Below, piece after piece: positions 1 through 11,048 of a stretch of DNA of 64,000 bases. Every line of letters begins with the position of its first letter. Positions within the stretch are counted from its first letter, which is position 1. The position numbers and the translations under genes are program-made. The notes under the pieces are model-generated. The model had not been told where the DNA came from and made no database searches. It saw nothing but the letters and a program-made list of their open reading frames with translations. Origin of the DNA: Symbiodinium natans (taxonomy: Eukaryota; Sar; Dinophyceae; Suessiales; Symbiodiniaceae). The stretch covers positions 746,001-810,000 of the forward strand of contig CAJNDS010002634.1 of the NCBI GenBank assembly GCA_905221605.1, given 5' to 3'.

Positions 1-150
1 TGGCTGGAGGGGTGGGTGGTTGGAGGTTTTGGGTGGGCTGGGTGGGTGGCTGGAGGCGGGCGTGGGTGGCTGGAGGGTGGGTGGCTGGAGTGGCTGGGTG
101 GCCAGAGCGGCGGAGGGGTTGGTGGCTGGAGGCTGCAAGGTGGTGGAGGG
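1..150. repeat. G-rich minisatellite (GGGTGGCTGGAGG-like)
   Basis: Degenerate tandem copies of a GGGTGGCTGGAGG-type unit. The short open frames across it are low-complexity Gly/Trp strings and are not considered coding. Confidence 0.7.
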
Positions 151-170
151 TGAGGGTGGGTTGTATTCTT

Positions 171-280
171 TCCTGTACGGTTCGGTGCAGTACGGTAAGC
201 TTCCTGCACGGTTCGGTGCGGTACGGTAAGCTTCCTGCACGGTTCGGTGCGGTACGGTAACGGTTCGGTGCGGTACGGCG
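171..280. repeat. 31-bp tandem repeat, about 3.5 copies
   Basis: Three near-identical units containing CACGGTTCGGTGCGGTACGG, period 31 bp, plus a shortened fourth copy. The first unit differs at two positions (TGTACGG and GCAGTACGG). Confidence 0.85.
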
Positions 281-1027
281 GAATTGTATTGTTGAAACGC
301 CCATGAAAACCTACCGTAGCCCAAGCAAACAGGGCTGCGGCTGTGCAAGTCTGTGACCAGCAAGGCTTTTGTCAGGCCAACCAGAAGCGACGAGGCCTGA
401 CGCTTGCACGATGGCCGCCAGGACTATACGGCAGGCTTCCATTCTCCCTTGGTATTATAACCCTCTCCACCAAAAACCCATAGTCCCTGGTATTGCCTAC
501 TATGCTCGACTCATGCGTATAAGGTCCTCGTTCTGAGGGTACGTCATATTCTCGGGAGGGGGGATGAGGGGGGCCCTGCCCCTACACCTTGACACCTCGA
601 ACTGACGCGGCCGAATCCCAACAGGAGAGACTCAGTGACTCCACCCTAACCCCAAAACACACGAGGTCACTCTAAAGCCCCAAGACTCCAATACCTAAAC
701 CCACAAAAACTCACCCTAAACCCTAAACCCTAAACCCTACACAAAAACCCTAAGCCGGCCGGCCGTGTAGCCTGCAGGATCCCGACCTTTGAAGGCAGAA
801 AATTTACTTGAAGTCAGAGGATGCTGCAGCAGCCCGGGCGCCTCCTTGCCTGTCTATGACAAGAAGTATAAACAAAAAATGAATCTAATTACAAGAATAA
901 AGATAAATATATACACACACATATATATATATATGTATATATACATATTGTTTTTTTGTAATATACCACATGTATATACACATGTTTGCATGATGGCAAA
1001 TACATATACACATATTTAGATGTACAT

Positions 1028-1071
<44 letters not shown>

Positions 1072-2031
1072 ATATCTGCATACGTGACTGTAGAACTAGG
1101 AAAAGTTCAAACAAAATCACATTTTTTTTGGTCTGTCCATATGATAAAGAAACCTGCGCATGTTGAAAGTTGAAAAGTTTGCATGGGCTGACCTAGGGTT
1201 AGGTTTTTGGGGTCAGGGCTCAGGATTGCAGCCCCACCCTTTCATTCAGCAATGGCAGCTATGCGTGAGACCAAACAACCATCATTCAACGATATGTCCC
1301 AGAAGCAGGGCCTCTGAGCGAATACATTCTGAACCCGGTTTGAGGGTGTAGGGTTTAGGCTAGACATTGACTGAGCGCCTGTGAGAGAGAGAGAGAGAGG
1401 GGGTCTAGACCAGATGGCAATCTAGGTAGGCCCTTTTTGACGATTTTACGTTTTTACCCTTATCGGGTTTTGGCGGTTCATGTTTATGAAAACCCTAAAC
1501 CCTAAACCCTAAACCCTAAACCCTAAACCCTGAGTGTTTGAAAGGGCCATCCCGGCAACTTTCCCGTGGCCAGGGCTCGGAATGCTAAAGCTATTTTTGC
1601 ATTGTCGGAGGACGCAGCTGGCTGCTGAAACATCCTGGTCGGTTGAAAACAATATTGAGAAGCTCCAGCGCATTCTGTTGCACATGTTGGGGAGATACTC
1701 GCCGGTACGCCGGTACAGACACGAGCATTCAGTCTCTTCATTTTCGAGATAAGGGGCCGCGTTCACACCAGTGCTTGTCTGAGTCTCTGCGAATTTGACC
1801 GCCATATAAACAGAGCAGATCTCAGCAAACAATGCGCTTGAGCTGGGGTGCAGGACAGATGTCGCAAAGGCGCTCCCACAACCAGCAAAATGGGCCCATC
1901 TCGATGTGCAGGCCACGTGTGCATATCATTGTATATCCTCACCACCAAGTTGGGCGTTGGTTTCGTTGTTCGACAGAAGAAGATAATCATACAGGCTGAT
2001 GCACATCATGGCCTGAACCTTAAGCTTACAT

Positions 2032-2136
2032 GGGGCTTTCCGAAAATAGGGGGGGGGTACCCTTGTTGGGTCTCTCCTTAAAAGGATTCGAGTTTTTGGG
2101 GGTATATTTTGGGGTACCCCTATTTTCGGAAACCCC
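2032..2136. mobile_element. MITE-like palindrome, family C copy 1
   Basis: Starts GGGGCTTTCCGAAAATAGGG and ends with the near-perfect reverse complement (CCCCTATTTTCGGAAACCCC). About 105 bp. Related copies are at 17871-17972 and 55753-55836. No coding capacity, so any movement would need enzymes from elsewhere. Confidence 0.75.
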
Positions 2137-3089
2137 AAAAATAGGTATGTTTTTTCCAAAGCTCCTATCGCTCTCCGCAGCCTTTTTCGCCTCAATTCTA
2201 GAAGGCTATAAAGACCCTTTCGACTGCGCAGCCATCCAGGTCCGCGCCCTGGACAACAGTTTTTATTCTGCCGGCTTCGCCACATGTAGCCGACCCTAGC
2301 CGCTCCTGCAAAGAATTCCGGATTGTTTTGGGGCGAGTGCAAAAAAAATAGGATCTAAGGGGTTAGCGTTGTCAGTATTTTGTTCCTGCAAACATCTTTG
2401 ACCCAAGCTGCCAGCTACAGCTCCCGGCACATGCGCATCCAAAACTTCCGACACCTGTAGGTTTGAATCAGGGTTTAGGGTTTAGGGTTTGGACCCTCTG
2501 AGTTTTTTTCCCGAAGTGCCCCTTACAAAGGTGGGCATCGAACTCCGAACCTGCCCTCTAAACCGAAGCCGGGGAACATAAAGGCTGCATGACAGACAGA
2601 ACACTGAGGCACGGCTTCGGAAATGTCGCTGAAGGAGAGGGCTTGGGGTACAGAGACGTGGCTTTGACTGTCTGTAGGGTTTATGGGTCCTCGATACTTT
2701 TGGGTAAGGGTTAGGGGCTTGTGCATTTCAGGCCTTAGCATGTAATCTCACGCGAGCCCCAGGAGCCAATCTGAACACTTGTTTACATGGTTCAATCCAT
2801 ATCCTGCTTCATATTCCATCTCAGCTCTTTCCCTGCCATATCCTCGCTCCTCTGACTTGATAGCCAAGATATGAAAGGAAACACCCTAAACCCTAAACCC
2901 AAGCCCTAAAGTCCTAAAGTACCTCCTCTCTAGCGCTTGTCAAAGGTTGATACCCTAAACCCTAACCTTTAAACCCTAAACCCTGTGCTGTGCAGTGAGG
3001 CTGCCGGGCCGGCGGTAAGAAGCCCTAAACCCCTTCTAATGCCCACAACAGCATCCGCGGCCTTCAGGGGCCTAGGATTGAAGTAGATA

Positions 3090-3380
3090 CATATATGCAG
3101 GTATATATGTATGTGTATAATATATATATATATATATACATATATAATAGAAAAATAAAATAAAATAATATAATATAATATAATATATAATAAAATATAA
3201 TATAATTTATGTAATATGATATATTATAATGTAAAACAATATTATATAATGTTATATAATATAATATTTTATAATATATACATATATATATACATAATTT
3301 GTATAAATGGATATTTCTACATTAATATATACAGACTAGGCTTTTGCATATCTACTTTGTATATATATATATATATAATT
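3090..3380. repeat. AT-rich microsatellite block
   Basis: Alternating TA, ATAATATAAT and TATATACA tracts. The short frames across it are Tyr/Ile low complexity. Confidence 0.8.
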
Positions 3381-3681
3381 CAGATTCTTTATAGACCCTT
3401 TCGATGCCGAAGAAACCCTAAAGAACACTCCAAGTATGTATGCGTGCGTGTAGGTCTAGGTAGGTAGGTAGAACACTATCATGGAACCCTGAAAGCCCTA
3501 CAAAACCCTAGGAAGCCCCAGAATGAAACCTGTCATGAGATCTCGGTGTGAACCCTAAACCCTGTCTACCCTAGAAACCCTATAAATGAATCCTACACCT
3601 TGAAAACCCTCTAAAGACCCTATGAAAAACCCGAAAAAACCATACTGAAACCCTAAACCCTAAACCCTACACCCTAAACAG

Positions 3682-3737
3682 ACGCCAGGAGACGGTGCCC
3701 TTCGAGAAGCGCGCGGCCGAGGCCTCCAGGATTCTCA
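3682..3737 (+). CDS. ATG8: ATG8-1 exon with FEKR motif
   Basis: After AAACAG the frame reads [18 protein letters not shown] and breaks in a serine codon (A|GC) at a GC donor. An alternative acceptor lies 7 nt downstream (GCCAG|GAG). CCCTAAA heptamers precede the exon and TTTAGGG-like repeats follow it. Confidence 0.85.
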
Positions 3738-6700
3738 GCGCCCCGGCAAATTTGGGCATTGCAGGGCTTACGGGTTTGAGGGGGTTTAGGGTTTTAGGGT
3801 TTTTTAGTTTAATGTTGACTTCGCATTAATAAACCCCCCCCCCCCCTTCATTGATCAATCTCTCCGGCCAGGGCCTCCTCAATACTGTTCGCCTAAATCC
3901 TGGTAGGACGTACTATTAGTTTTAGTATTAGGTAGTAGCACCACGCCCGTAAAACCCGGATTTCCCGGGTCGGATTTTACAATTGTGGCGGGCTACACTA
4001 TTGTGTTCCGGCAGCGGGATTTTACAATTGCGGGTGGATCCACTAATGTGAAGTCAACATTATTAGGGTTTTAGGGTTTCAAGGGTTTCAGGGTTTTAGG
4101 GTTTCGTGTTTTAGGGTTCGTTTAGAGTTGGGGTGTATGGAGGGGGGGGGCTTCCACCAGCCGTGGGGTTTCATTAAGGTTCATAGATGTCTGTAGTCTC
4201 GGTAGCCCGGTGGCACCCTTTACCCTTTTTTTTTGCTCTGGGTTCCCTTATAAAGTAACCAACCAAAAGAAGGGTGCCCTTATTGTAATATAGTTACTGG
4301 GCTACCAAGTAGTCTAGAGCATGTTGCTACTGTTGGTTTCGGGACACCTCGGCTTTTTGGGGTCCCATAGTCGAGGGGGTATAGTAGACTTGCAAGGCTT
4401 AGACGATCTTAGACGCGCAGCTCCTGTTGGAGAGAAGCACCGTAGGGTGGTTTAGGGTTTATAGGGTGTAGGGAACCTTGGGTTGCGTACCCCCTTGAAC
4501 CCCCCTTCCCTCGAGAACCCTATAATAAGCTGGTTCAACAGGCATTGGGGCACGGGGGCTGGCCTTTCCGAGCACGCGATGCAAGTGTCACCATGTTTCA
4601 CGGAATAAGATTCCGCAAATATGAAGCCCGTTGGAGCCAGAGAAATGCAGTGGATGAATCGCACATGCCCCCACCTGCTACACGGGCATGTCTCACGCGA
4701 CAATTTCTCTATCGCTCAGGCCTGGCAAGTAGATCTTAGCAGAAGAAGACCACTAGGTTGGCTACCGGCTCAGTGTGTTTAAATTCGCTGCCCGTCAGCC
4801 CATCTCAGGCAAGTATCCGGACCGCGTCCCGGTGATCTGCGAAAAGGCTCCCGTATAATTCTGGAATTCGCAGTTCTGAGACCACTTGGGGGTTTACGAT
4901 ATAGGGCGGGTACCTTAGGTGGGTACCATATTGGGGTCCTTATTATATGGGGATCCTACTATTTGGGGGTTTATACCAGGGTCCCTTGTTCTCATAAACC
5001 CCCATATACCTGCTTGTGCTGCATGTAGGCCTTTGGAATCGGAAGCTCGTGTAAGCAAACCCAAGTAAGTAGAGTAGAGGCACCACGAGGCCCCTGCAAG
5101 TCTTCAGGATTTAGGCTGCAACTTTGGTGACGTGGCTTCTGTTCAAGCTTCGAGATTTGAGAGGGGGGTTAGGTTTAGGTGATGCTGTCAAGAAGGTTTG
5201 CGGCCAGATGCTCCAAAATGTCTGTGTCATGCTGACCTATACTTTTCGTCCCCAAGGCGCCGCGCACCAACCTGCCCGAGATCGAGAAGCGACTTGCTGT
5301 TATGACTAACCCTAAACCCTAAACCCTAAACCCTAAACCCCATTGGGCCAATGGGGGGTGGGGGAGGCGAAGGTCTGGCTGCTGCCTGTAGGTCCTGTAG
5401 GCCGAAACCGTACTTGAAGGTTCAGGCTTCAGGGTTTAGGGTTTAGGGTTTCGTTGCAGTAGTTACATAGTAGGGTTATAAGTAAGTACCCTAGATAAGG
5501 TCATAACCAGTGATAAGTATAGTTGCCCTACTTATAAACCCCAACTACAACTGCCCATGAACCTCCGAGACCCTAAACCCTAAACCCTAAACCCCAATAT
5601 CAGAAGACCAAAGGAAGAAGTTCTTGGTGCCCGGCTCCATGCCACTTGGCGATCATTCGGTTGCTTGCGTGGGCGTGCCATTTGAGTGTTAGGGTTTAAG
5701 TTTTAGGGTTTAGGGTTTAGGGTGGGCCCGTAAACTCAACCGCTTTTTTCACGATTGGAACCTGCAACGTTTCCTGAATGTGTACGTTGGACATTGACTG
5801 TCACTGTTTCCCTTTACAAACAGTCATTAATAGGGATTAGAATAAGGGGGTACTACAATCCCGATTAAGGACTGTTATTATAAGGGGGAACATCCCAAAC
5901 CGTCACACTTATTCCGAGATGTCTTGGCCGAGTAAATGGCTCTCTCGCACACCATGGGACACGCGGACCAGAAACAGAGAAGGGGCGCAGATTCCCTGAA
6001 CCTCTGAACCAGTGGTTGCAACCTCGTACCGCGACATCCTTAAAACCCCCAACTCAATCCGAAACCCACAGTCTCCAAAATCCTAGATCGAGGACTTTCA
6101 TGGCCCAGCAGGGTTTATAGTTTCTAGAATTCCAGAGTTTAGGGTTTAGGGTTGAAAAGGGGCCCAGGTCTGGGCCGCTACACCCACACCGACAAACCCT
6201 CCGCCCCCCTCCCCCCTCCCCCCTCCCCCCTAACCCCTAACCCCTAACCCGTAACCCCTAAACCCTGAACCCTAAACCCTAAACCCTAACCCCTAACCCA
6301 TAACCCCTAACCCCCGAGGCTGTGCGGAGAGTTCAAGTACATCGTGCACAAGCACATCCAGCAGGCGGCCAATGGAACCGGCCTGGCTGCGGACCAGGCC
6401 AGGGCTGGCGTTTTGCGCTCCAAGGGGATGCGTGTATACATACGCATATATATATATATATATATACATATATACATATGCATGTATGTATGTATTTTAA
6501 CCCCACATATGTTTGCATATTTGGTGCATAGAGGTTTGAGGGGTTTAGGGGCGTGGAGAATTCGGGGGATTGGGCTTCAAGGGTTTACCTTCGCTGATAT
6601 ACCAACTTTACGGCTTGCATTCTCTGGTAGATACTTTTCGCGCTGAGTTTGAGGTTACGGTTTGCATGGGCTGTTTAGGTTGTGAGGTTTCAAGCTTCCA

Positions 6701-7891
6701 CGCGGGTTCTACTCTGTGGGAGATTGGTTAGCTGCTTTCTGTTTTTCTTGTGCTCCAGATCTGAATTTCTTCCAGATCGGAACACGCTGCTTGTTTTTCC
6801 AAAGTCTCATCATCACCTGGATTGATAAAACAAAGTCTGGTCTCTATTGGCACCTTAGGTAGTAAGAATGTTGTGTAACAGCGCTCCCCCCCCTACTTGC
6901 GGTATGTCCCATGGTCTCTGCTGCTTCGTCTTTCCAAGGAAGCTGCTTAGTATGCAGGTTTGGAGTCAGGGCTTGGGGCTTCTTTGTGTGCAAGGCTTTC
7001 GAGGTTTCGCATGGCAGGTCATCTACCTCTTCACCACCAACGGGCGCAGTAACACCGCTGTGAAGATGCCCAGCTCGCAAATCAGGGTTTGGGGATTTTC
7101 GAGAGTCCTGGATCAACAAGGGCTTATGGGGTGTAGGGTTCCCAGGCCCAGCCTCTCCAAGTGGCTTAAGCCCCGCCCACACCCCGAAAAGCCTTTTTGG
7201 GGTTCCCTTCAAGCCCTTTTTGTCATTAAAAAGCCCGCACGAGCCCACAATCCCACAGCCCCCAAGTCCCCTGCACTCCTGACAGAGGGACTCTAAACCC
7301 TCCAGCACCCAAGCCCTAAACCCTAAACCTAAATCCTGAACCCTTAGCCCTAAACCCTGAACCCTTAACCCGTTCTGCTGGTGCGAGCCCTTCCTAGAAA
7401 CTGAGGACGGGTGCACTGATGTCCGAGGCGAGGTCTGACGTCACACTTCCAGCGGTTTGGGTCCCCGCACATATGGGCGGTTCTCGAAGTTAGGGCTCCT
7501 TTTTGGAGAGACCCTAAAGCCACCCTATAAGAGTAGTCCCAAAAAGGACCATATGGAGAAGAGAGGCTGTCGACCATTGAGCAAGAGTATTTGAGGGCAG
7601 CAGGTGACTCTCTACATACATAGAGATGTATACCCCACAAACCTGGTGAGTATGGGGCTTGCAGTTCTAGTTCTGTGAAGCATCGCAATGGCATTGCAAA
7701 AGTCTGTCCGGACAGTGGCCTTCTTCCTTGAGTTTATTCGGCGTGTGAGGGGCAGCCTTTCCCTGAACACAAAAACCATAAACAACTAGCTTTATATGGG
7801 CCGTTCCCAGCCTCTGAAGATCTACGACGGCTACAAGTCCGACGACGGTTTCTTGTACATCGCCTACAGCGCTGAGAACACGCTGGGATGA
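3682..7891 (+). CDS. ATG8: ATG8 autophagy ubiquitin-like protein, copy 1 (seven exons)
   Basis: Ubiquitin-like modifier that is conjugated through its C-terminal glycine to phosphatidylethanolamine on autophagosomes; in apicomplexans, Atg8 acts on the apicoplast membrane. Exons (approximate): 3682-3737, 4809-4846, 5257-5288, 5614-5648, 6327-6397, 7018-7072, 7811-7891. Joined in order they give the family landmarks [73 protein letters not shown] and [18 protein letters not shown]. The motifs IEKKKFLVP, and EFK followed by HxHIxQ, resemble apicomplexan Atg8. The TGA follows the terminal glycine directly, so no ATG4 priming cut would be needed. Total length (about 120 aa) is normal for the family. 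Introns 1, 2, 3 and 5 have GC donors and AG acceptors. The exon with the start codon was not found, and the junctions of introns 4 and 6 are uncertain. Confidence 0.9.
4201..4306. mobile_element. MITE-like palindrome, family D copy 1 (inside ATG8 intron 1)
   Basis: Begins GGTAGCCCGGTGGCACCCTT and ends GTTACTGGGCTACC, an imperfect inverted pair. Related copies are at 33890-33976 and 50948-51051. Confidence 0.75.
4809..4846 (+). CDS. ATG8: ATG8-1 exon KYPDRVPVICEK
   Basis: 38 nt between CATCTCAG and a GC donor (AAAAG|GCTCCC). It encodes the most conserved N-terminal ubiquitin-fold strand of Atg8. Confidence 0.9.
4888..5003. mobile_element. MITE-like palindrome, family K copy 1
   Basis: Starts TGGGGGTTTACGA and ends TCATAAACCCCC, with GGATCCTACTATTTGGGGG inside. 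A similar element is at 8434-8534, and a right half is at 19655-19697. Confidence 0.6.
5257..5288 (+). CDS. ATG8: ATG8-1 exon APRTNLPEIEK
   Basis: 32 nt. Acceptor CCCAAG|GCG and GC donor GAGAA|GCGACT. The lysine codon is completed by the first base of the next exon. Confidence 0.9.
5411..5567. mobile_element. MITE family A copy with heptamers inside the left end
   Basis: TACTTGAAGGTTCA (left terminus) is followed by TTTAGGG repeats, then the element resumes (AGTTACATAGTAGGGTTATA) and ends CTGCCCATGAACCTCC. Other family A copies have no heptamers at this place. Confidence 0.65.
5614..5648 (+). CDS. ATG8: ATG8-1 exon KKFLVPGSMPL
   Basis: Acceptor CCAAAG|G. The right edge is uncertain because the expected glycine codon is split across the junction with the next exon; GC at 5649 is the likeliest donor. 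Confidence 0.85.
5820..5898. mobile_element. MITE family B copy 1 (ATG8 intron 4)
   Basis: Contains CAGTCATTAATAGGGATTA and its inverted partner ending GGGGGAACATCCC. The outer left terminus (GGGATGTTCCCCC) seen in other copies is missing. Confidence 0.65.
6220..6317. repeat. CCCTAA/CCCCTAA heptamer-like array
   Basis: CCCCCTAACCCCTAACC and CCCTAAACCC variants directly in front of ATG8-1 exon 5, at the 3' end of the intron. Confidence 0.85.
6327..6397 (+). CDS. ATG8: ATG8-1 exon EFKYIVHKHIQQ
   Basis: Reads (G)EFKYIVHKHIQQAANG and continues to AADQ at a GC donor (GACCAG|GCC). The required reading frame puts the 5' edge at TGTGCG|GAGAG, where no AG acceptor fits; paralogue 2, which lacks this intron, supports the spacing. 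The acceptor is therefore either non-canonical or mis-modelled. Confidence 0.8.
7018..7072 (+). CDS. ATG8: ATG8-1 exon VIYLFTTNGRSNTAVKMP
   Basis: Acceptor ATGGCAG|GTC. Encodes the VIYLF strand of Atg8. Donor probably CCCA|GCTCGC; the phase into the last exon does not fit perfectly, so this junction is uncertain by a few bases. Confidence 0.85.
7811..7891 (+). CDS. ATG8: ATG8-1 last exon, C-terminal glycine then TGA
   Basis: Reads [20 protein letters not shown] and then TLG, with TGA at 7889-7891. FLYIAYSAENTLG is the hallmark C-terminus, and glycine is the last residue. Confidence 0.92.
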   Translation, partial: PLKIYDGYKSDDGFLYIAYSAENTLG

Positions 7892-7950
7892 GGGCCCCTT
7901 GAAATTGCGAGGGGGCTCAAACTGAAGCAGGGTTGGAAAGCACAATATTC

Positions 7951-8101
7951 TTGGGGACCCAATGAACCCCAACATTGGGGTCGTACAGCCGATACTATTC
8001 TAATCCTTTTCAAAGGCAACTGAGCCCTTAATCCCTAACCCTAAACCCTAAACCCTATGAACCATAAACCCCCTTTAGGGTTCATTTGGTCCCCCCCAAG
8101 G
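7951..8101. mobile_element. MITE family F copy with internal heptamers
   Basis: Starts TTGGGGACCCAATGAACCCC, ends GGGTTCATTTGGTCCCCCC. A CCCTAAACCCTAAACCC array sits in the middle (about 8033-8058) just before the GAACCATAAACC core that is continuous in other copies. Confidence 0.65.
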
Positions 8102-8433
8102 ATGGTGCAGGGTTTTACCAGGGCCTTGAGGGTTTAGGCTTTAGGGTTTCGGGGCCTCACAGGGAGTCTTTGGTCGTGCGGCCGAAGTTCTTAGCTCGAG
8201 CCCCGAAGGTGTAGGGTTTAGGGTTTTGGGGTTTTAGGGTTTAGGGTTTGGGTTTTTTGTTGGGCATATAGATGGGGCATAGACATAGAGGTCCTCCAAC
8301 CAGGCATGGGGCCTTCCTTCCCGGACAGAAAATTCGTGCTTGCTGCGGCTAATCGCCCAGCTGCCGTGTGGACAACATTTGCTTTGTCGGGGCAATGGGC
8401 TGCGACCATCACCGTGGGGATTGGCAGCGATCA

Positions 8434-8534
8434 TATGTGGGGTTTCCGGTTCGAGGTACCTTATTGGAGTTTTAGGGAATCCTACTATTGGGGGTCTATA
8501 TTAGGGTTTCCTTGTTTTCGTAAACCCCATATTA
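8434..8534. mobile_element. MITE-like palindrome, family K copy 2
   Basis: ATGTGGGGTTTCCGGTTCGA at the left and GTTTTCGTAAACCCCATAT at the right, with the family core GGAATCCTACTATTGGGGG. Confidence 0.6.
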
Positions 8535-9239
8535 CTGGATAAACCCATTCGGCACCTTATGCCCTCAGGAGCTCCCGTGGAATCTTTGCCAGCACAGACC
8601 CCAAGCACTGTATGACTATACCAAGGCATTTCAGGAGTACTCCAGCACCACTTTAGTAACATCTCCAATGGCACTCCAAGTGCACGAGCTTCCAAGCCAC
8701 CCGAGACCACTGCTAGAGCGATGTCGGGCAATCGAGGCACCACAACAGCGAGCACTGTTCTGCACTGTCGCACGGAGGCTTGAGAAGCGACGACAGTTTC
8801 TGCTTTTCTTCCGGCAGGGAAGGCGCCAAAAGCGACGGCAGCTCTGCAGGTGAGGGCGCTGGGGCCGCCAAAAGGCGAACACGCACAACGAGCCTGAAAA
8901 AAGCTAGAGAGCACACCATGTCGCGAGATAAGGAGGTTCCAGATTCGATGAGGAGTTCTGCATTTATTTGACGAGGAGAGGCGCGTGGGGCCGAGGCGAG
9001 CGAGACAGGATCTCGAGTATGCAAGATGCACGGCACGCAGGCCAGAGTGAGAGTTGGCAGCCGAAACCAAAACACGCGTGCGCTATTTGCGGAAGCCATG
9101 TTTGAGCCCAGAGCCCGATTTTCGTCCAAAAACGAAGGCATTTGTCAAAAAGGCGCAGGCACGGGCGCGGCTCCAGGAATCCATTGTCTGAGGTTTCTAA
9201 GGTCTTGCAGAAAGCATGAGGCTAGGCACTGTGAACTCG

Positions 9240-9318
9240 GGATGTGATGTTCCCCCCTTATACTAGCAGTCCTTAATGGGCATTACAGTCGGGTGTACTA
9301 CAATCCCTATCATCCCAC
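9240..9318. mobile_element. Truncated MITE family B copy
   Basis: GATGTTCCCCCTTATACTAG and CAGTCCTTAATGGGCATTAC are intact; the right terminus is missing shortly before the long G homopolymer. Confidence 0.6.
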
Positions 9319-9335
9319 CTGTGAACTTTCGCGGG

Positions 9336-9338
<3 letters not shown>

Positions 9339-9374
<36 letters not shown>
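9339..9374. repeat. G homopolymer of about 36 nt
   Basis: Uninterrupted G run. Its exact length is likely to be unreliable in any assembly. Confidence 0.85.
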
Positions 9375-9375
<1 letters not shown>

Positions 9376-10015
9376 GGAATCGGTCACCTCGGCACAAAGA
9401 TGCCGAATAGTATGCCCTTGTTCCAATGCGAAAGTTTAAGATCCCTAAACCCAAAACCCTAAACCCTTACCCGCGCTTTTGTTAGGATGCAGTGACGAAG
9501 AGAAGCGGGAATCGAGATAGACCAACTTCGCTTTCAGACATCGTTATTGGTAGTTATGTGTATGTATGTATGTATATATATATATATGTATACGTTTGCT
9601 TTTTCAATTTCTGTTTATCTACATTTTAACATAAGGTATGTTGATGTTATATATCATAAACTGTGTACATATATATATATATATATCTGTATATACATGT
9701 TGCAAATGAAATATCGGTGAAGCTCGAGCTGGGAGATGCATTGTGAGAGGGAGGCGGTGATGGCCCGGCTTGCTCTGCCATGCGTCAGTGGCTTGGGTCG
9801 ATTTCCCAGTGCGGCTTCGCCGGAAACCTTCCCAGATTTAAGGGTTTAGGGTTTAGGGTTCAGGGGGAGCATGTTTTGGAATTCTGCCGTAAGGCTGGCA
9901 AGTGGGAGAACTTGCAAAACCGCACGGGGAAGCAAAGGAGTGGGGTTGGAGGAGGCAAGTGCGTGGGAGTGCAAGGATGCTCCCCGCCACCCTTTTTTTG
10001 ATGATGTTGGAGAGC

Positions 10016-10080
10016 TAAACCCTAAACCCTAAACCCTAAACCCCAAACCCCAAACCCCAAACCCCAAACCCCAAACCCTA
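10016..10080. repeat. CCCTAAA/CCCCAAA heptamer array
   Basis: About nine units; the last ones have shifted to CCCCAAA. Confidence 0.9.
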
Positions 10081-10947
10081 CCAGGAGCCGTATAGCGTTG
10101 GGGGCCCTGATCAGTCGTGTCGAGGCCATCTTGGCCTTTCTGGACATGTGTAACAATGTCTCGACGACCTGCTTCCCCCTTTTAACTGCCCACTCCTCCG
10201 ATCACAGAGCTTCGAGCATGTGTACAGCCTGGAAGCTCGTTCTCCAAGGGTAGAATGGCCACGCCCCGCTAACTCTTCTAGCCAGGAACTGATACACTCA
10301 GCTATTTTCTGCTGCACGTGGCTTTTTTCATAGCTTCAAGCGCGGAGAAAGCATGGAGCGAATCTCCGTTGTACAAAATCGGCTAGACTTGTTTGAACCA
10401 AGGCCTGGGAGCCTGGCCGGCTCTCCGTTCTTCCGGGGGTTGAGTCGGGAATCATGCTTTGCAGGCTTTCCCACTGGCATCCGCCACAAGAGGTAGGGTT
10501 AGAATTCCGGTGCAGAATCCGCTATGAACAGCTGCCACTGGTCCCTGAGCAGGTGCAACTAACTCAACCCTCTTGTCTTCAATGGCTGTGCTAGAACAGA
10601 CAGATGCTGCCACATTCCACGGTGGAATAGTCGGCGCAGGCTGTGGCAAAGCCACTTGAGTAGACTCAGATGCAAGTCTACCGGGCAATCTTGTACAACA
10701 GCATTTGGCAGAGCTACTCGCTACAACTTCACTTTGCATGCAAATGGTGCCAAAGTTTCTGCAAGCATGCAGGAACACACATTCCCGGCGACTGGCAATA
10801 ACATGCTACGACGACAGCTGCTTCTGCGGCCAGAAAAAAAATCTACAACCCAAGACACCTGCAAACTAACACCAAATCCCTTTGCACGCAGTTCCTGCCC
10901 TTGCCCTCAAAGAGATCATCTGACACTCGTCTACTTTTTGCTGACCT

Positions 10948-11048
10948 TAACCCTAAACCCCCAACCCCTAAGCCCTAAGCCTTAAACCCTTTTTTTTGTG
11001 CGTTGGGGTTTAGGGTTTAGGGTTTAGGGTTTAGGATTTAGGGTTTAG
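10948..11048. repeat. Inverted pair of heptamer tracts
   Basis: CCCTAAACCC-type tract, a short poly-T/GTGCG loop, then a GGGTTTAGGG tract. On either strand this could fold as a hairpin. Confidence 0.7.

Larger units (their letters stand above)
281..3681. other. Non-coding stretch upstream of ATG8
   Basis: No exon could be supported. It holds heptamer arrays at about 714-745 and 1493-1531, scattered heptamers at 2470-2495 and 2882-2990, TA-rich microsatellites at 905-1075 and 3090-3380, one palindromic element at 2032-2136, and unique sequence. The first coding exon of the ATG8 gene that begins at 3682 should lie here, but no start codon stands out; an ATG at about 2430, followed by heptamers, is only a guess. 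Confidence 0.5.

Noticed and set aside
6844-7416. 190-codon open frame on the minus strand
   Set aside because: It lies antisense to ATG8-1 exon 6 and runs through CCCTAAA-derived Gly/Leu-rich repeats; the + strand exon is clearly the coding one.
8501-9141. Minus-strand open frames of 189 and 142 codons between the ATG8 copies
   Set aside because: Several frames are open on both strands in the same GC-rich stretch, with no family resemblance and no splice or start context to favour one.
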